From assembly GCA_938040325.1 (NCBI GenBank), contig CALHXW010000171.1:1-54089 (forward strand): a stretch of 54,089 bases of DNA. The letters are read 5' to 3'. Shown one piece after another: positions 53,945 to 54,089 of this stretch. Within the stretch, counting starts at the first letter, position 1, and every line of letters begins with the position of its first letter. The stretch is from an uncultured bacterium. Its GTDB lineage: Bacteria > Myxococcota_A > UBA9042 > PHBI01. The translations under genes and the position numbers were made by a program. The notes under the pieces are model-generated. The model had not been told where the DNA came from and searched no databases. It saw nothing but the letters and a program-made list of their open reading frames with translations.

Positions 53945-54015
53945 GGATAACGTTCGCAAACCTCACGTTGTCCACGAGCGGCTTGGACAACGTTCGCAAG
54001 ACTCACGTTGCCCAC
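53945..54015. repeat. Two 31-nt direct repeats, 40-bp period
   Basis: GGATAACGTTCGCAAACCTC-type sequence at 53945-53975 recurs at 53985-54015 with four differences. An inverted, shorter relative (GTGAGGCGAACGTT) lies at about 53881-53894. The 264-bp tail after the second dynamin-like gene (53826-54089) holds no convincing gene. The units could be binding sites, or part of an element continuing beyond the window. Confidence 0.6.
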
Positions 54016-54089
54016 ACGAACAACGACGACTGCTGCGGGTCACCTGATGATTCCCGGGGATCATGGTCGCCGCCGCCGCGGCTTGTGGG

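Noticed and set aside
53719-54015. 98-codon minus-strand frame at the right end
   Set aside because: It is largely antisense to the second dynamin-like gene and to the direct repeats, with no motif.

Overview
The window is a gene-dense, GC-rich (by eye roughly 65%) chromosomal segment of a predatory- or gliding-type deltaproteobacterial lineage (Myxococcota/Bradymonadota-like). The inference rests on gene content: eukaryote-like Ser/Thr kinases, MglA-like GTPases with Roadblock domains, a large CheA with several HPt domains, CotH and MopE-type metal-binding modules in a lipoprotein with an Asp/Ala/Thr-rich linker, FHA proteins, paired dynamin-like GTPases and many lipoproteins. No rRNA, tRNA, CRISPR array, transposase or phage gene was recognised.

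Layout. 1-418: non-coding, with strong nested hairpins and a good intrinsic terminator. 419-6141: a lipase-like lipoprotein, a VanW/glycosyltransferase pair, and divergently a monomeric NADP isocitrate dehydrogenase. 6170-8937 (minus strand): a small exported protein, then a CDGSH iron-sulfur/TIR fusion whose stop overlaps the start of a von Willebrand A lipoprotein that is now split by a frameshift. 9027-13972: an inositol-phosphatase-family protein, a CotH/MopE/C-type-lectin lipoprotein behind a consensus sigma-54 promoter, an FHA/winged-helix regulator, and a BON-LysM protein. 14109-15943: first GTPase-Roadblock locus. 16171-27044: surface polysaccharide region with flippase, polymerase-like protein, nucleotidyltransferase-fold protein, carbamoyltransferase, sulfotransferase, APS kinase and SLC13-type sulfate permease. 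A related low-complexity repeat lies at 20807-20985 and, in opposite orientation, at 27047-27136; together they bracket the carbamoylation/sulfation genes. 27165-30962: two methyltransferases (one a predicted lipoprotein), a 46-bp perfect palindrome, and a MuiA-family protein.

31034-46339 (all minus strand) is the largest functional unit. In transcription order it has a CheW-like protein, an unknown protein, a receiver-DUF4388 protein, CheY, CheW, a transmembrane MCP, a four-HPt CheA-receiver hybrid, a second CheW-like protein, an MglA-like GTPase fused to a Roadblock domain, a free Roadblock protein, and a Ser/Thr kinase fused to degenerate receiver and HPt-like domains. Many genes overlap by 1-4 nt, implying translational coupling. 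By analogy with Frz-MglA/MglB of Myxococcus, a chemosensory array may set the state of a small GTPase, here with the Roadblock module built into the GTPase and a kinase added. 47000-53825 holds a porin-like protein with its terminator, another Ser/Thr kinase, a LysE-family exporter and a coupled pair of dynamin-like GTPases.

The most novel-looking items are the CDGSH-TIR fusion, the chemosensory/GTPase-Roadblock/pseudo-phosphorelay kinase cluster with a second GTPase-Roadblock locus, and the 46-bp palindrome. All functional statements come from motif reading; no database search was possible.
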